Shown: one piece after another, positions 7,947-16,491 of the stretch
Numbering within the stretch: the stretch's first letter is position 1
How the letters are laid out: every line of letters starts with the position of its first letter
NCBI GenBank assembly: GCA_050050615.1
Contig: JASFTV010000014.1
Span: 1 to 22,020, forward strand
Source of the DNA: JASFTV01 sp050050615
GTDB taxonomy: Bacteria > Desulfobacterota > DSM-4660 > Desulfatiglandales > HGW-15
Length of the DNA stretch: 22,020 nucleotides
Reading direction: 5' to 3'
Position numbers and translations under genes: made by a program
Notes under the pieces: generated by a model
Database searches by the model: none
Told to the model about the DNA's origin: nothing
Seen by the model: only the letters and a program-made list of their open reading frames with translations

Positions 7947-10547
7947 TTGGTCGATTCACAACAAATCGTCCAGGATTTTGTTGAAGTAAAACATGCCCTT
8001 ATTCATAAAGGCCTGAATCAAAGTTCAGGTTTTCTTGGAACCCGCAAATATGCCGATCTTATGGATCGGTTCATCCGTTCCCTCTTTCTTGCAGCCGGCA
8101 TCAAGGAGAGGGCAAGGGAGATCGCCGAGGAACGCATCGCCCTGGCCGCCTTAGGCAGCTATGGGAGACGGCAGATCTGCCTTGGCTCAGATGTAGACCT
8201 CCTGGTCATTCACCAGGGCAGGCTTTCACCCGAGATGAGTGAGATCTTATCTCGGGTTCTTTACCCTTTGTGGGATGCCAAGCTTGAAGTTGGACATTCT
8301 GTTTTGACGGTTCAGGAATGCGTGCGCTTGGCCATGAGCGATTTTCGGTTCCTGACCTCTGCCATGGACGCCCGCTTTCTATTGGGGTCCCGAGCCTTCT
8401 TTCGGCTCTTTGAGACGGCCTTTTGGTCAAAGATCGATCGGGAAAAGAGGTCCCTGCTCAAACAGTTCTTGATCTATCATGATAAGAGATCGGAGAAGTA
8501 CGGTAGCCACGACTATTTCGTAGAGCCTGACATCAAAGAGGGACTCGGTGGGCTCCGGGACCTTCATTTGATGTCCTGGATGGCCAAGATATACTTCAAG
8601 TCCAGAAGTCTCAGAGACATCCAACGATATCCTGTCTTTTCCCACTTTCGTTTAGATAAACTCCATCATTCCGAAAGCTTTTTGCTGAAGGTCAGAAACC
8701 ATCTCCACCTGTTCGCAGGAGGCAGGAGGGAAGATCGGCTTCTGCTGCCTTTCCAGAAGAAGATCTCCATTAGTCTGGGCTACAAGGATAGTGCAAACAA
8801 TACCGGACCTGAAAGATTCATGCGAAATCTTCATCTACACCTCAATCGCATCCGATATGGCAGTGAGGAGTTCCGCATGAAGGCGATGGATATCATCGAT
8901 CCCCGTCCTATCGAACCAACGCCTAATAGGCTTCCCTCAGATTTCCAAATTGTGAAAGACAATATCGTTTTGAAAGGTGAGAGCCTACTTCCTCGAAACC
9001 CGCTCCTGGTTCTCAAAGGCTTTGATGAAGCGAACCGAAGAGGGCTTTTCCTTGGCTCGGGTTTTATCTGGGAGGCAACCAAAAAGGTGGGGAATGAGGG
9101 GACAAGGCTCGTTGACATGCCTGGGGCAAAAGAATTGTTCTTGAATCTTGTTTTGAAACCCAAGAATCCGAAAATCCTCAGGCTAGCGCTAGAAATTGGC
9201 TTGCTCAGCCTTTTTATACCCGAATTCAAGAAGATAAGGAACCTGGCGCAATTCAGCTACTATCATGTGGAGACGGTGGACCTTCATTCTCTGAAGACCC
9301 TAGAGGTGGCCTATGCCATTTCAAAAGGATCCTATGATGATCGCTGGCCGTTATTCAAAGAGATCTTCAGTGAGGTGGAGCATCCTGATTGGCTTTTTTT
9401 GGTCTGCTTGCTTCATGACATCGGAAAGGGTTACAAAGGAAACCACGCTTCGAAAGGGGCTGCCCTTATCCCGAGGATACTGGGAAGACTAGGCATTAGC
9501 GGCGATGCCCTGGAGGTGATCCCATTTTTGGTTAGACATCATCTGCTCATGGTGAATGTCTCCCAAAGGAGGGATCTGAATGAGGAAAAGACCTCTGTTC
9601 AAGCTGCGCAGACCATAGAGAACCTAGAAAACCTAAGACTGCTTTTTCTGCTGACCATTGCGGACAGCCTTGCCACAGGCCCTATGGCTAGCAGCGACTG
9701 GAAGATTATCCTCCTCATCGAGCTGTTTTTTAAGGTGAGGCGCATTTTGGAAAGAGGCACACTGGCCTCCCCGGATGCAACGAAAAGGGTGGAACAGCAC
9801 AGAAAGGAATTGTACAAAGGCTTAAGGTCAGACTTTCCCAACAATAATATTATGACGCTCATGGATCAGGTGTCCACCCGATATTTTCTAAATACCCCTT
9901 TGGAGGACATGGACCGACACTTCCGCCTCGCCCTGAGCATGGGGAGCCAGAGGTTTTCATGGACCCTGCAGAAGCTAAAGGACGCACCAGTAACGAGGGT
10001 CATTTTGTGTACCTACGACAGGCCGGGTCTTTTCAGCAAGATGGTGGGCGTTTTCACCCTGAACAACATGATGGTGCTTTCAGGCAATATCTTCACGCTT
10101 AAAAATGGCCTTGCCTTCGACACTTATGAGGTCACCAATCCTCTCGATCCCTATCGAGAAGAAGAAATGTGGAAGAAGGTCTATAATGACGCTGTTCAGG
10201 CTATTGAGGAGCAGCTCCCTCTCGATGATTTGATCAACAAGAAGGCTCGTATGATTCTCAAGCGGAAAACCGCGTACACGCATCCCCAAAAAAGGGTCAG
10301 AATTGATAACCAGGCGTCCGACTTTTTTACGATTATCGAGGTCAGCGGAGGAAGCCGGACTGGCCTGCTTTATGATGTGGCAAAGGAGCTCTTCTCTCTA
10401 GGCCTGGATATCAGGTTTGCAAAGGTGAACAGTGACAGAGAAAAGATGACCGGCGTCTTTTACGTCAGAGATCCGAGCGGTCAAAAAATCTACGAAGAAT
10501 CTGAGATGGCTCACATAAGAGAAAGTATTTTATCTATCATCACTTAG
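7947..10547 (+). CDS. glnD: Bifunctional PII uridylyltransferase / uridylyl-removing enzyme
   Basis: Adds UMP to PII at low glutamine and removes it at high glutamine. Domains in order: nucleotidyltransferase (about residues 60-200) with GSYGRRQICLGSDVDLLV, supplying the metal-binding aspartates; the GlnD linker helices with EPDIKEGLGGLRDLH (about 191-205); an HD hydrolase domain with LLHDIGKGYKGNHASKGA (about 486-503) and RHHLLM; and two C-terminal ACT domains (about 681-760 and 794-866) that sense glutamine. Length 866 is close to the usual 850-930. The only reasonable start is TTG at 7947, four bases past the glnB stop and without a clear ribosome binding site, so translation is probably coupled to glnB. 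Spacing and order agree with a glnB-glnD operon. All catalytic motifs look intact. Confidence 0.93.
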   Translation: MVDSQQIVQDFVEVKHALIHKGLNQSSGFLGTRKYADLMDRFIRSLFLAAGIKERAREIAEERIALAALGSYGRRQICLGSDVDLLVIHQGRLSPEMSEILSRVLYPLWDAKLEVGHSVLTVQECVRLAMSDFRFLTSAMDARFLLGSRAFFRLFETAFWSKIDREKRSLLKQFLIYHDKRSEKYGSHDYFVEPDIKEGLGGLRDLHLMSWMAKIYFKSRSLRDIQRYPVFSHFRLDKLHHSESFLLKVRNHLHLFAGGRREDRLLLPFQKKISISLGYKDSANNTGPERFMRNLHLHLNRIRYGSEEFRMKAMDIIDPRPIEPTPNRLPSDFQIVKDNIVLKGESLLPRNPLLVLKGFDEANRRGLFLGSGFIWEATKKVGNEGTRLVDMPGAKELFLNLVLKPKNPKILRLALEIGLLSLFIPEFKKIRNLAQFSYYHVETVDLHSLKTLEVAYAISKGSYDDRWPLFKEIFSEVEHPDWLFLVCLLHDIGKGYKGNHASKGAALIPRILGRLGISGDALEVIPFLVRHHLLMVNVSQRRDLNEEKTSVQAAQTIENLENLRLLFLLTIADSLATGPMASSDWKIILLIELFFKVRRILERGTLASPDATKRVEQHRKELYKGLRSDFPNNNIMTLMDQVSTRYFLNTPLEDMDRHFRLALSMGSQRFSWTLQKLKDAPVTRVILCTYDRPGLFSKMVGVFTLNNMMVLSGNIFTLKNGLAFDTYEVTNPLDPYREEEMWKKVYNDAVQAIEEQLPLDDLINKKARMILKRKTAYTHPQKRVRIDNQASDFFTIIEVSGGSRTGLLYDVAKELFSLGLDIRFAKVNSDREKMTGVFYVRDPSGQKIYEESEMAHIRESILSIIT

Positions 10548-10775
10548 GATAGTTGTATAATTTTCAGGATGTCTCCAAAGCCCTTCGGCGCCTTGCAATA
10601 TCGGACTGTTTCATACCACCCTTGAACGCTGCCCACCCTTTGCGCAGATATCTGTGCCGTTAATGCCGATGCTTTCCATGATAGGGCCATTTTCATAGGT
10701 TCTAACGCATGCAATGAGCAATCACACAGGTCATATTCATGAAAATAGGTTGTGGTCTTTGCGAATCGAAGCACC

Positions 10776-11159
10776 TAGTATCGTGTCCCAGAAATAACCT
10801 TAATATGTCCTTATTAAGGATAGGAGGATTCATGCTGTTGAGGGCCGCCGGGGGGTCTCTTCGCAGAGCCGCAACATTTCGTCAGGTGCCTTGTGGCCGC
10901 CCCCAAATCTTTAATAGACGCCCCGGACAGGCCCGCCCGCCAGCGCGAGGCGGGCGGGCACAGAAGATCAAGGTTGCAACAATGCTCATCCTTTGGGGCT
11001 GCTTCGAGGCGACTATTATGAGCTTGGTGCCGTTGAAAGGGCCCAGGGCGAATGTTGGTTGCGGCTCTGCGGAGAGACCCCCCGGCGGCCGCTCAAACAG
11101 CCAAATCTAAAATCTGGCATGTCGAAAATTATTAAGGTTATCTCTGGGACATGGCACTA
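10776..11159. repeat. MITE-like palindromic element, copy A (384 bp)
   Basis: The ends 10776-10804 and 11131-11159 are 29-bp inverted repeats identical at 25 of 29 positions (core TGTCCCAG, then ATAACCTTAAT). A second pair, 10843-10875 and 11058-11090, matches at 32 of 33. Remaining arm sequence also aligns loosely, so the whole element folds on itself. Near the centre is a perfect 11-bp hairpin, GCCCGCCCGCC (10931-10941) with GGCGGGCGGGC (10949-10959). No transposase frame lies inside, which suggests a non-autonomous element. The flanking 10548-10775 after glnD holds no supported gene or terminator. A half copy occurs at 16137-16315. Confidence 0.8.
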
Positions 11160-11525
11160 ATTCTCAATCATCACTTCCACAATATTCTGCCGGGCGATAA
11201 TGTTTTCTTCCTTCTCCCCTTTGACAAAGACATGCATCAGTCCTAACACTTCGTATTGCCCGTTTTCCAGTTTGGATGTATCCCACCTGACAGGGAAATT
11301 CTCAGCCTGATCTTGTGATTCCCCGACCTTGATCCAGGTGTCCGAACCTTTCCTGCGATAGTACCAGGGATTTGTGACTCTGATGACAGCTCCCGAGAAG
11401 CCGAACGCTTCTAGTTCACTTCGCAAAAGAGGTTCATCGAAATTCTCACGGAGCACAACAATTCCGGAAAACCGCTTGGTCGCCTCCGAAGGGACGATGA
11501 AGTATGGTCCCCAATTGATTGACAT
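11157..11525 (-). CDS. Hypothetical beta-rich protein downstream of gdhA
   Basis: A 122-residue protein of unknown function. The start at 11525 is chosen because AAGGAGGGG lies just upstream; a longer in-frame start at 11582 lacks such a site. There is no signal peptide or membrane helix. The sequence alternates short hydrophobic strands and turns, and the segment FPVRWDTSKLENGQYEVLG resembles strands seen in Ig-like or fibronectin-like domains; this is a weak structural impression only. It follows gdhA by 78 bp on the same strand and may be co-transcribed. Its TAG stop (11157-11159) is made of the last three bases of the inverted repeat of the neighbouring element, so the original C terminus may have been changed by insertion. 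Confidence 0.65.
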   Translation of the reverse strand: MSINWGPYFIVPSEATKRFSGIVVLRENFDEPLLRSELEAFGFSGAVIRVTNPWYYRRKGSDTWIKVGESQDQAENFPVRWDTSKLENGQYEVLGLMHVFVKGEKEENIIARQNIVEVMIEN

Positions 11526-11603
11526 AAGCCCCTCCTTTCCTCGACTATGGGATGCCAAAGCCCCTGTTTGCAAATCTATCAAGTGAGTCTTCTCAACGAA
11601 CGC

Positions 11604-12953
11604 CTAAATCAGCCCCTGGTCCAACATCGCATTGACGACCTTTACAAAACCGGCGATGTTGGCCCCTGCGACGTAATTTCCGGGTTGACCATACTCAGTA
11701 GCTGCTTCCATGCAGGTCTGATGAATGCTCTTCATGATCATCTTAAGGCGGCTATCCACCTCTTCTTTCGGCCAGCTCAACCGCATGCTGTTCTGGGCCA
11801 TTTCCAACCCCGACACGGCCACGCCTCCGGCATTGGCCGCCTTTCCTGGAGCGTAAAGGAGTTTGTTATCTAAGAAGATATCGATTGCTTCAGGTGTGGA
11901 GGGCATGTTCGCGCCTTCAGCGACCAGCGTAACCCCGTTATTAACCAGGTTTTGAGCATCCTTTCCGTTGATTTCGTTCTGCGTCGCGCTCGGGAAGGCA
12001 CAGTCTGATTTATGATTCCAAAGTGGATTGTAGTCCAGGGTGGAATCCGCTTCAGTGTAAACCGTCTGAGAATATTTATCCACATACTCTCTGATTCTGC
12101 CTCGTCTGACGTTCTTGAGCCTTTTGACAAATTCGAGCTTCTCCCTGTCTATGCCTTGTTCATCGTAAATATAGCCGGATGAATCTGAGAGGGTGACGAC
12201 CTTACCGCCCAGCTCTATGATTTTTTCCGTTGTATACTGAGCGACGTTTCCAGCACCGGATACCAGACAGGTTTTGCCTTCAAGCATGTCGTTCCTGCTG
12301 ACCAGCATTTCAGAGGCAAAATAGACACAGCCGTACCCCGTGGCCTCGGGGCGGATGAGGCTTCCTCCCCAATTGAGGCTCTTTCCGGTCAGAACGCCGG
12401 TGAATTCGTTGGCCAATTTCTTGTACATGCCAAAGAGGTACCCGATTTCTCTGGCGCCCACACCGATGTCGCCGGCTGGAACGTCCGTATTCGGACCGAT
12501 ATGACGAAACAGCTCCGCCATGAAACTCTGACAGAACCGCATCACTTCATTATCCGATTTGCCTTTTGGGTCAAAGTCGGATCCCCCTTTACCGCCCCCC
12601 ATGGCCAGGGTGGTGAGGGCGTTCTTAAAGACCTGTTCAAAGGCCAGGAACTTCAGAATACTGAGGTTTACCGACGGGTGAAAACGAAGGCCGCCTTTGT
12701 AAGGCCCAATGGCACTGTTCATCTCTATCCTGAATCCTCTGTTGACTTGTACCTGCCCCTGATCGTCCATCCAGGGGACTCGAAAGATAATCACGCGTTC
12801 AGGTTCCACGATTCTTTCCAATACGCCCGTTTCACGGTATTCGGGGTGCCGATCCAGCACCGGTTTCACCGTCTCCATGATCTCTTGCACAGCCTGATGG
12901 AACTCCTTTTCACCCGGATCTCTCGCTTTTACCAAGCCTAAAATGTCTGGCAT
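11604..12953 (-). CDS. gdhA: Glutamate dehydrogenase, hexameric NADP-type
   Basis: Catalyses reductive amination of 2-oxoglutarate with ammonium to glutamate (normally NADPH-dependent in this subfamily). Length 449 matches the small hexameric enzymes (E. coli 447). Substrate-site motifs are GPYKGGLRFHPSV (about residues 83-95) and MGGGKGGSDFDPKGKSD (118-134) with the catalytic lysine K122; TDVPAGDIGVGAREIGY (about 156-172) follows. The C-terminal Rossmann domain shows VSGAGNVAQY. The ATG follows AGGAGG at six bases. It lies between the receiver/PPDK_N gene (177 bp upstream) and the small hypothetical gene. In the 177-bp gap I see a palindrome GCAAAATTTTGC (13111-13122) but no clear promoter or terminator. 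NADPH preference is inferred from family, not from a residue checked here. Confidence 0.95.
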   Translation of the reverse strand: MPDILGLVKARDPGEKEFHQAVQEIMETVKPVLDRHPEYRETGVLERIVEPERVIIFRVPWMDDQGQVQVNRGFRIEMNSAIGPYKGGLRFHPSVNLSILKFLAFEQVFKNALTTLAMGGGKGGSDFDPKGKSDNEVMRFCQSFMAELFRHIGPNTDVPAGDIGVGAREIGYLFGMYKKLANEFTGVLTGKSLNWGGSLIRPEATGYGCVYFASEMLVSRNDMLEGKTCLVSGAGNVAQYTTEKIIELGGKVVTLSDSSGYIYDEQGIDREKLEFVKRLKNVRRGRIREYVDKYSQTVYTEADSTLDYNPLWNHKSDCAFPSATQNEINGKDAQNLVNNGVTLVAEGANMPSTPEAIDIFLDNKLLYAPGKAANAGGVAVSGLEMAQNSMRLSWPKEEVDSRLKMIMKSIHQTCMEAATEYGQPGNYVAGANIAGFVKVVNAMLDQGLI

Positions 12954-13130
12954 AGATATCCTCCTGTCTGTTTAGATATTCCGAATTCAGTCTTGACTCG
13001 AGTGCCATTGCCTCAACTCATCGAAAAGCCTCGTGACCATCAACACCCACATGGGTACACAGGCAAAAGTGATAAAGGTATTTTGCTCATTTTCTATTGA
13101 ATGCGCAACAGCAAAATTTTGCACTCCTTT

Positions 13131-16103
13131 TCAAGTTGCAACCATAACGCACCGGGATGACCTGCCGTCAATCTTCAGCATGAAAGGCTTTTCTAGTCGA
13201 ACGTGACGTAAGAACGTCGTTTCCCTCACGGCAGGCAGGGAACCGATCCATTGCCAGTCAAAATAGTCCTCCGAACCGGCGTCTTCTGTGACGGTGACAT
13301 AATGAATGCCGAGAGAGGTGATGTTCTGGAAGAAATGAGATCCCTGCGAAGCATCAGCCTTTATTTTATCGTTTCTGAGTTCGATCATGGCGCGGACCCC
13401 TGAGATATTCTTCCATTGAACCGGTATCCCAAGCCACCTGTCAGCGGATCCCCACCTTCCCGGGCCCACGAGCAGATACGGTCGCTTCTCTTTTAGCAAA
13501 GCGGCGTTTATTTGAGCAATCTGTTCTGCTATCTGCAAAGTACCCTCAGTCGCAAAATCATCCGGCTTGACATAAACAATATCCGCGATTTCCTCGTTCT
13601 TTCCATTCCCAAGAGCCTGTGAGGAACGACAGAACGCATCTTCAAATTCCTGTGAGGTGATCTGCACATCAAAACGATACTCATCACCGACCATGGGCCT
13701 GATCTGGAGAAAAAAGAACTCGGGCTTGCGTTCTCTGTTGGAACTAAGATTGACTGAGAATTCTATTTCAATGGGGCACCCCATACCCTTTCGTCCCAGC
13801 TCCAGGAAATCGGACAATATTTTGGGCAAGGGAAAAAGGTTATATTTGAGTATCTGGGCGAAGGTTAGAACTCTATATCCAGAAACAGAGCCCACATCCC
13901 TTATGCGGTGTTCTTCAGGGACATAGGTGCTGGAGAGGGTCCTAACAGGGAATTCTTCTTCTGCATCATCAGGTTCTCTTTTCTCCAAGTTGTAATATTC
14001 TCCGAACTTGAGATCTTCTGGATAATTTTTGATTCTCAGAGCGTAAAAAGAGCGCTGGGAATTTGTCAAAATGTCATCAACGGTTGAAAACTGCGGCAAC
14101 ATGTTTGGGTATCTGGGGGAGAATCGCAACGCCCTTTCCCCTTCCACAACGGTTTTCCCCAATCCAAGGGCAACAAGGGCTATGCCTTCGTCGGATTTCA
14201 TAGGGGAGACAGGATAGAAGTTGTGGGATTGGGCCACCCCGGAAAGGGCGGGGTAGAAAAATTCTCCGTATGCCTCCCCGGTCAATTGCTGGATGATGAC
14301 CGCCATGGCCTCAAGCTGAGGCTGTGTTGAAACACTTCGGGAAAATGTCTTTGGACCTTCATAGTAGGTTGAAGCATAGACCAGCTTTATGGCCGTGATG
14401 AGCTGTTGAAGCCGGACAGAGAGCTCGCGGTGGTTGTTAGGAATCATGTAGGTTTGATAAAGCCCGGCATAAGGCTTGAACTGTGCATCTTCCAGTAAAC
14501 TGGACGAGCGGATAGAGAGGGGGTATTTGACCCGAGCCAAGTAGGCTTCAAGTTGTTTGGTCAGCCACTCCGGCATTTCCGCGTTCAAGAAGCCCTCTGT
14601 CACTCTCTCATCAGTAAAATCTTCCTTGGCATATTGCTCCAAGCGATTCTGAGCCACAAAAGAATCAAAGCCATCGGTGCAAATGACCAAGCTTTTCGGA
14701 ATTTCAATATTGACTTCCGGATATGTCTCAAGAATCTCTGGATCTTCCTGGAGTAGGGCGGACATGAATGCCAGGCCTCTCGCCTTACCGCCCAAAGACC
14801 CTTGGCCAATTTTGACAAAATCATTCACATCCGGATCAAAGTGGGAAGCTCTGAACTGGGCAACCACACCCTTTTGACGCCACTTACGCAACGTATGGAT
14901 GTTGGAGACGATGTATTCCCTCATCTCACCCGCATCACAGAATTCGGAAGCTTGAACCTCCCGAAATGTGGAGGCAAGCGCAATCTCGGAACGGGCCATG
15001 AGCCAGTTGGAAAAGTGATTGCGTCCTGCGTGGAACCAAAGAGATTCATCAGGGATTTGATTGAGTTTTTCCTCAAGCTCACGAAGGTTGGAGGCCCGAT
15101 CGACTTCGCTACCATCAGGCATGCGAAAAACAAAGTCCCCAAAACCCAGATAATTCATGAAAAAGTCGTGTAGCTCTCGAAGAAGATGCGGGGAATTCTT
15201 GTCGAGAAAAATAGCAGGTATCTTTCCCGCCTTTTTTCTGTTTTTGGGGTCTGAACTCATGAGGAGAAGAGGAAGGTCGGGTATTTCCTCCCTGGCCTGA
15301 GAGAGGAAAAGAAATCCTGCATTCTCTTCCAGTTTACCGCCCTTTGGCAAGCGGGTATCTGCTATGACGCCGAAAAGAAAAGGGTGGTACTTCTGGTAAA
15401 GCTCCAAAGCCTCTTCATAGCTTCCGGCTAACAGGATTTTGGGGCGAGCGCGCATGGTAAGGAGCCTGTGCTCCTCATTGAGGCCCACTTCGAGGACGGC
15501 CTGCGTCTGCTTGACGACCTCTTTATAGATGAGGGGCAAAATAGAGGAATAATAGACCGGGGAATCCTCGACAAAGAGCAGAACACGGACCCTTGCTTTT
15601 TCGGTGTCAAAATCAATATTGAGGCGGTCTTCAGCATTTTTTACTAGAGCTAGAAGCAGATCCGAATTGCCTGACCAGATAAAGATTTTGTCGATACCGC
15701 TGGAATCCGCGCTTTCCGGGGGAGGATAGATGCCGCTTGTGCTGTGAGAAAGAAGAATCACCGGCAGACCGGGCTTTAGCTTTTTTATTTCCGAACCCAG
15801 CGTGAACGCATCCATTTCATCCAGATGGGGCATACTAATGACCATGTCGAACTTTTTCTCATTCAGCCACTCAAGTGCAGCGTAGGCGGAAGAGGTCCGG
15901 GTCACTCTGGGAGGCTGGCTCAAATTCAATCCGCTGTACTCATTAATGATCCTAGATGCAAGACTTCCGTCCTCCTCCATGATGAAAGCATCATAGTGAC
16001 TCGAGACCAACAGGATCTCACGTATCTTGATGGCCATCAGCTCGTGAAAAGCCTTAAAGCGCGTATAAATTTCATGGGGTAGATCAAACTTCTTTAAGGC
16101 CAT
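13131..16103 (-). CDS. Double receiver-domain / PEP-pyruvate-binding (PPDK_N) protein
   Basis: A 990-residue multidomain protein. Residues about 28-160 look like a degenerate response-regulator receiver: the phosphoacceptor Asp expected after FDMVIS is replaced by Met (M91). Residues about 172-315 form a second receiver with a full set: E179-D180, phosphoacceptor D249 (VIADTRLP), S283/S284 and K302 (LDK). Residues about 430-850 match the ATP-binding PPDK_N domain of PEP synthase and pyruvate phosphate dikinase: GQGSLGGKARGLAFMSALL (433-451), YPLSIRSSSLLEDAQFKPYAGL (in part, 527-548) and, near the C terminus, GPGRWGSADRWLGIPV. No swivelling phosphohistidine domain and no C-terminal PEP/pyruvate barrel is present, so it cannot be a complete PEP synthase. 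The role is unknown; a phosphorylation-controlled phosphotransfer or ATP-grasp signalling enzyme is a reasonable guess. The start has GGAGG five bases upstream. Confidence 0.8.
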   Translation of the reverse strand: MALKKFDLPHEIYTRFKAFHELMAIKIREILLVSSHYDAFIMEEDGSLASRIINEYSGLNLSQPPRVTRTSSAYAALEWLNEKKFDMVISMPHLDEMDAFTLGSEIKKLKPGLPVILLSHSTSGIYPPPESADSSGIDKIFIWSGNSDLLLALVKNAEDRLNIDFDTEKARVRVLLFVEDSPVYYSSILPLIYKEVVKQTQAVLEVGLNEEHRLLTMRARPKILLAGSYEEALELYQKYHPFLFGVIADTRLPKGGKLEENAGFLFLSQAREEIPDLPLLLMSSDPKNRKKAGKIPAIFLDKNSPHLLRELHDFFMNYLGFGDFVFRMPDGSEVDRASNLRELEEKLNQIPDESLWFHAGRNHFSNWLMARSEIALASTFREVQASEFCDAGEMREYIVSNIHTLRKWRQKGVVAQFRASHFDPDVNDFVKIGQGSLGGKARGLAFMSALLQEDPEILETYPEVNIEIPKSLVICTDGFDSFVAQNRLEQYAKEDFTDERVTEGFLNAEMPEWLTKQLEAYLARVKYPLSIRSSSLLEDAQFKPYAGLYQTYMIPNNHRELSVRLQQLITAIKLVYASTYYEGPKTFSRSVSTQPQLEAMAVIIQQLTGEAYGEFFYPALSGVAQSHNFYPVSPMKSDEGIALVALGLGKTVVEGERALRFSPRYPNMLPQFSTVDDILTNSQRSFYALRIKNYPEDLKFGEYYNLEKREPDDAEEEFPVRTLSSTYVPEEHRIRDVGSVSGYRVLTFAQILKYNLFPLPKILSDFLELGRKGMGCPIEIEFSVNLSSNRERKPEFFFLQIRPMVGDEYRFDVQITSQEFEDAFCRSSQALGNGKNEEIADIVYVKPDDFATEGTLQIAEQIAQINAALLKEKRPYLLVGPGRWGSADRWLGIPVQWKNISGVRAMIELRNDKIKADASQGSHFFQNITSLGIHYVTVTEDAGSEDYFDWQWIGSLPAVRETTFLRHVRLEKPFMLKIDGRSSRCVMVAT

Positions 16104-16136
16104 ATAAACCTCCGCCGCGGTACCCGGTCCGGAAAA

Positions 16137-16315
16137 GGGGCTGTCCAGAGCGTCTATTAACCTGCTTCGGGCAGGTTAAAGATTTGGGGGCATCCACAGG
16201 CCACCTGAAGAAATGTTGCGGCTCTAAGGAGAGCACTTCCCGACCGCCCCGCAAACAACGAAATTGAACACCTCGCATGTGGAAAACTCTTAAAGGTCTT
16301 TCTGGGACACGATAC
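16137..16315 (-). repeat. MITE-like element, copy B (half element)
   Basis: This segment matches one arm of copy A (10776-11159). Read on the minus strand it starts GTATCGTGTCCCAGAAA and continues with GAGCCGCAACATTTC, CCCCCAAATCTTTAA and TTAATAGACG, as in the left arm of copy A. It carries an extra 19-bp segment forming a perfect 9-bp hairpin, TTAACCTGC-TTCGG-GCAGGTTAA (16157-16179). Only one inverted-repeat end (about 16292-16315) is present. It lies between a promoter (16347-16375) and the receiver/PPDK_N gene. Confidence 0.75.
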
Positions 16316-16346
16316 CGGGGCAATGTAAATAATCTTGCCATCTTTA

Positions 16347-16375
16347 TTATTACGCTTGTTCCATGGTCTTGTCAA
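16347..16375 (-). promoter_or_regulatory. Sigma70-like promoter of the receiver/PPDK_N gene
   Basis: On the minus strand, perfect TTGACA (16370-16375) is followed by a 17-bp spacer and TAATAA (16347-16352). The start of transcription would be near 16340, giving an untranslated leader of about 235 nt that runs through repeat copy B. Confidence 0.65.
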
Positions 16376-16423
16376 TTTGGAGCTTGCGACCAGGGAGATA
16401 TGCCGGGCTACCGTTAGGAATTC

Positions 16424-16461
16424 AATAAGAAAACAGGGACGGTTGGGGGGAACCGTCCCTG
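16424..16461 (-). terminator. Intrinsic terminator after the glutamate-synthase-like gene
   Basis: Perfect 11-bp stem, AACCGTCCCTG with CAGGGACGGTT (16451-16461 and 16434-16444), around a six-base loop. On the minus strand it is followed by TTTTCTTATT (16433-16424). It lies 31 bp past the stop codon of the gene ending at 16492. Confidence 0.85.
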
Positions 16462-16491
16462 GAAGTTGCGAGAAACCGATCAAAATGGCGT

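Noticed and set aside
10544..10774. A 76-codon minus-strand frame after glnD
   Set aside because: No family recognised and no good start; it runs into the end of glnD. An old remnant is possible but not supportable.
10739..11110. A 123-codon plus-strand frame over repeat copy A
   Set aside because: It lies within the inverted repeat, with composition set by the hairpins; not a gene.
11604..12953. Possible antisense genes over gdhA (for example 12501-12941 plus)
   Set aside because: Shadow frames of a strongly conserved enzyme gene.
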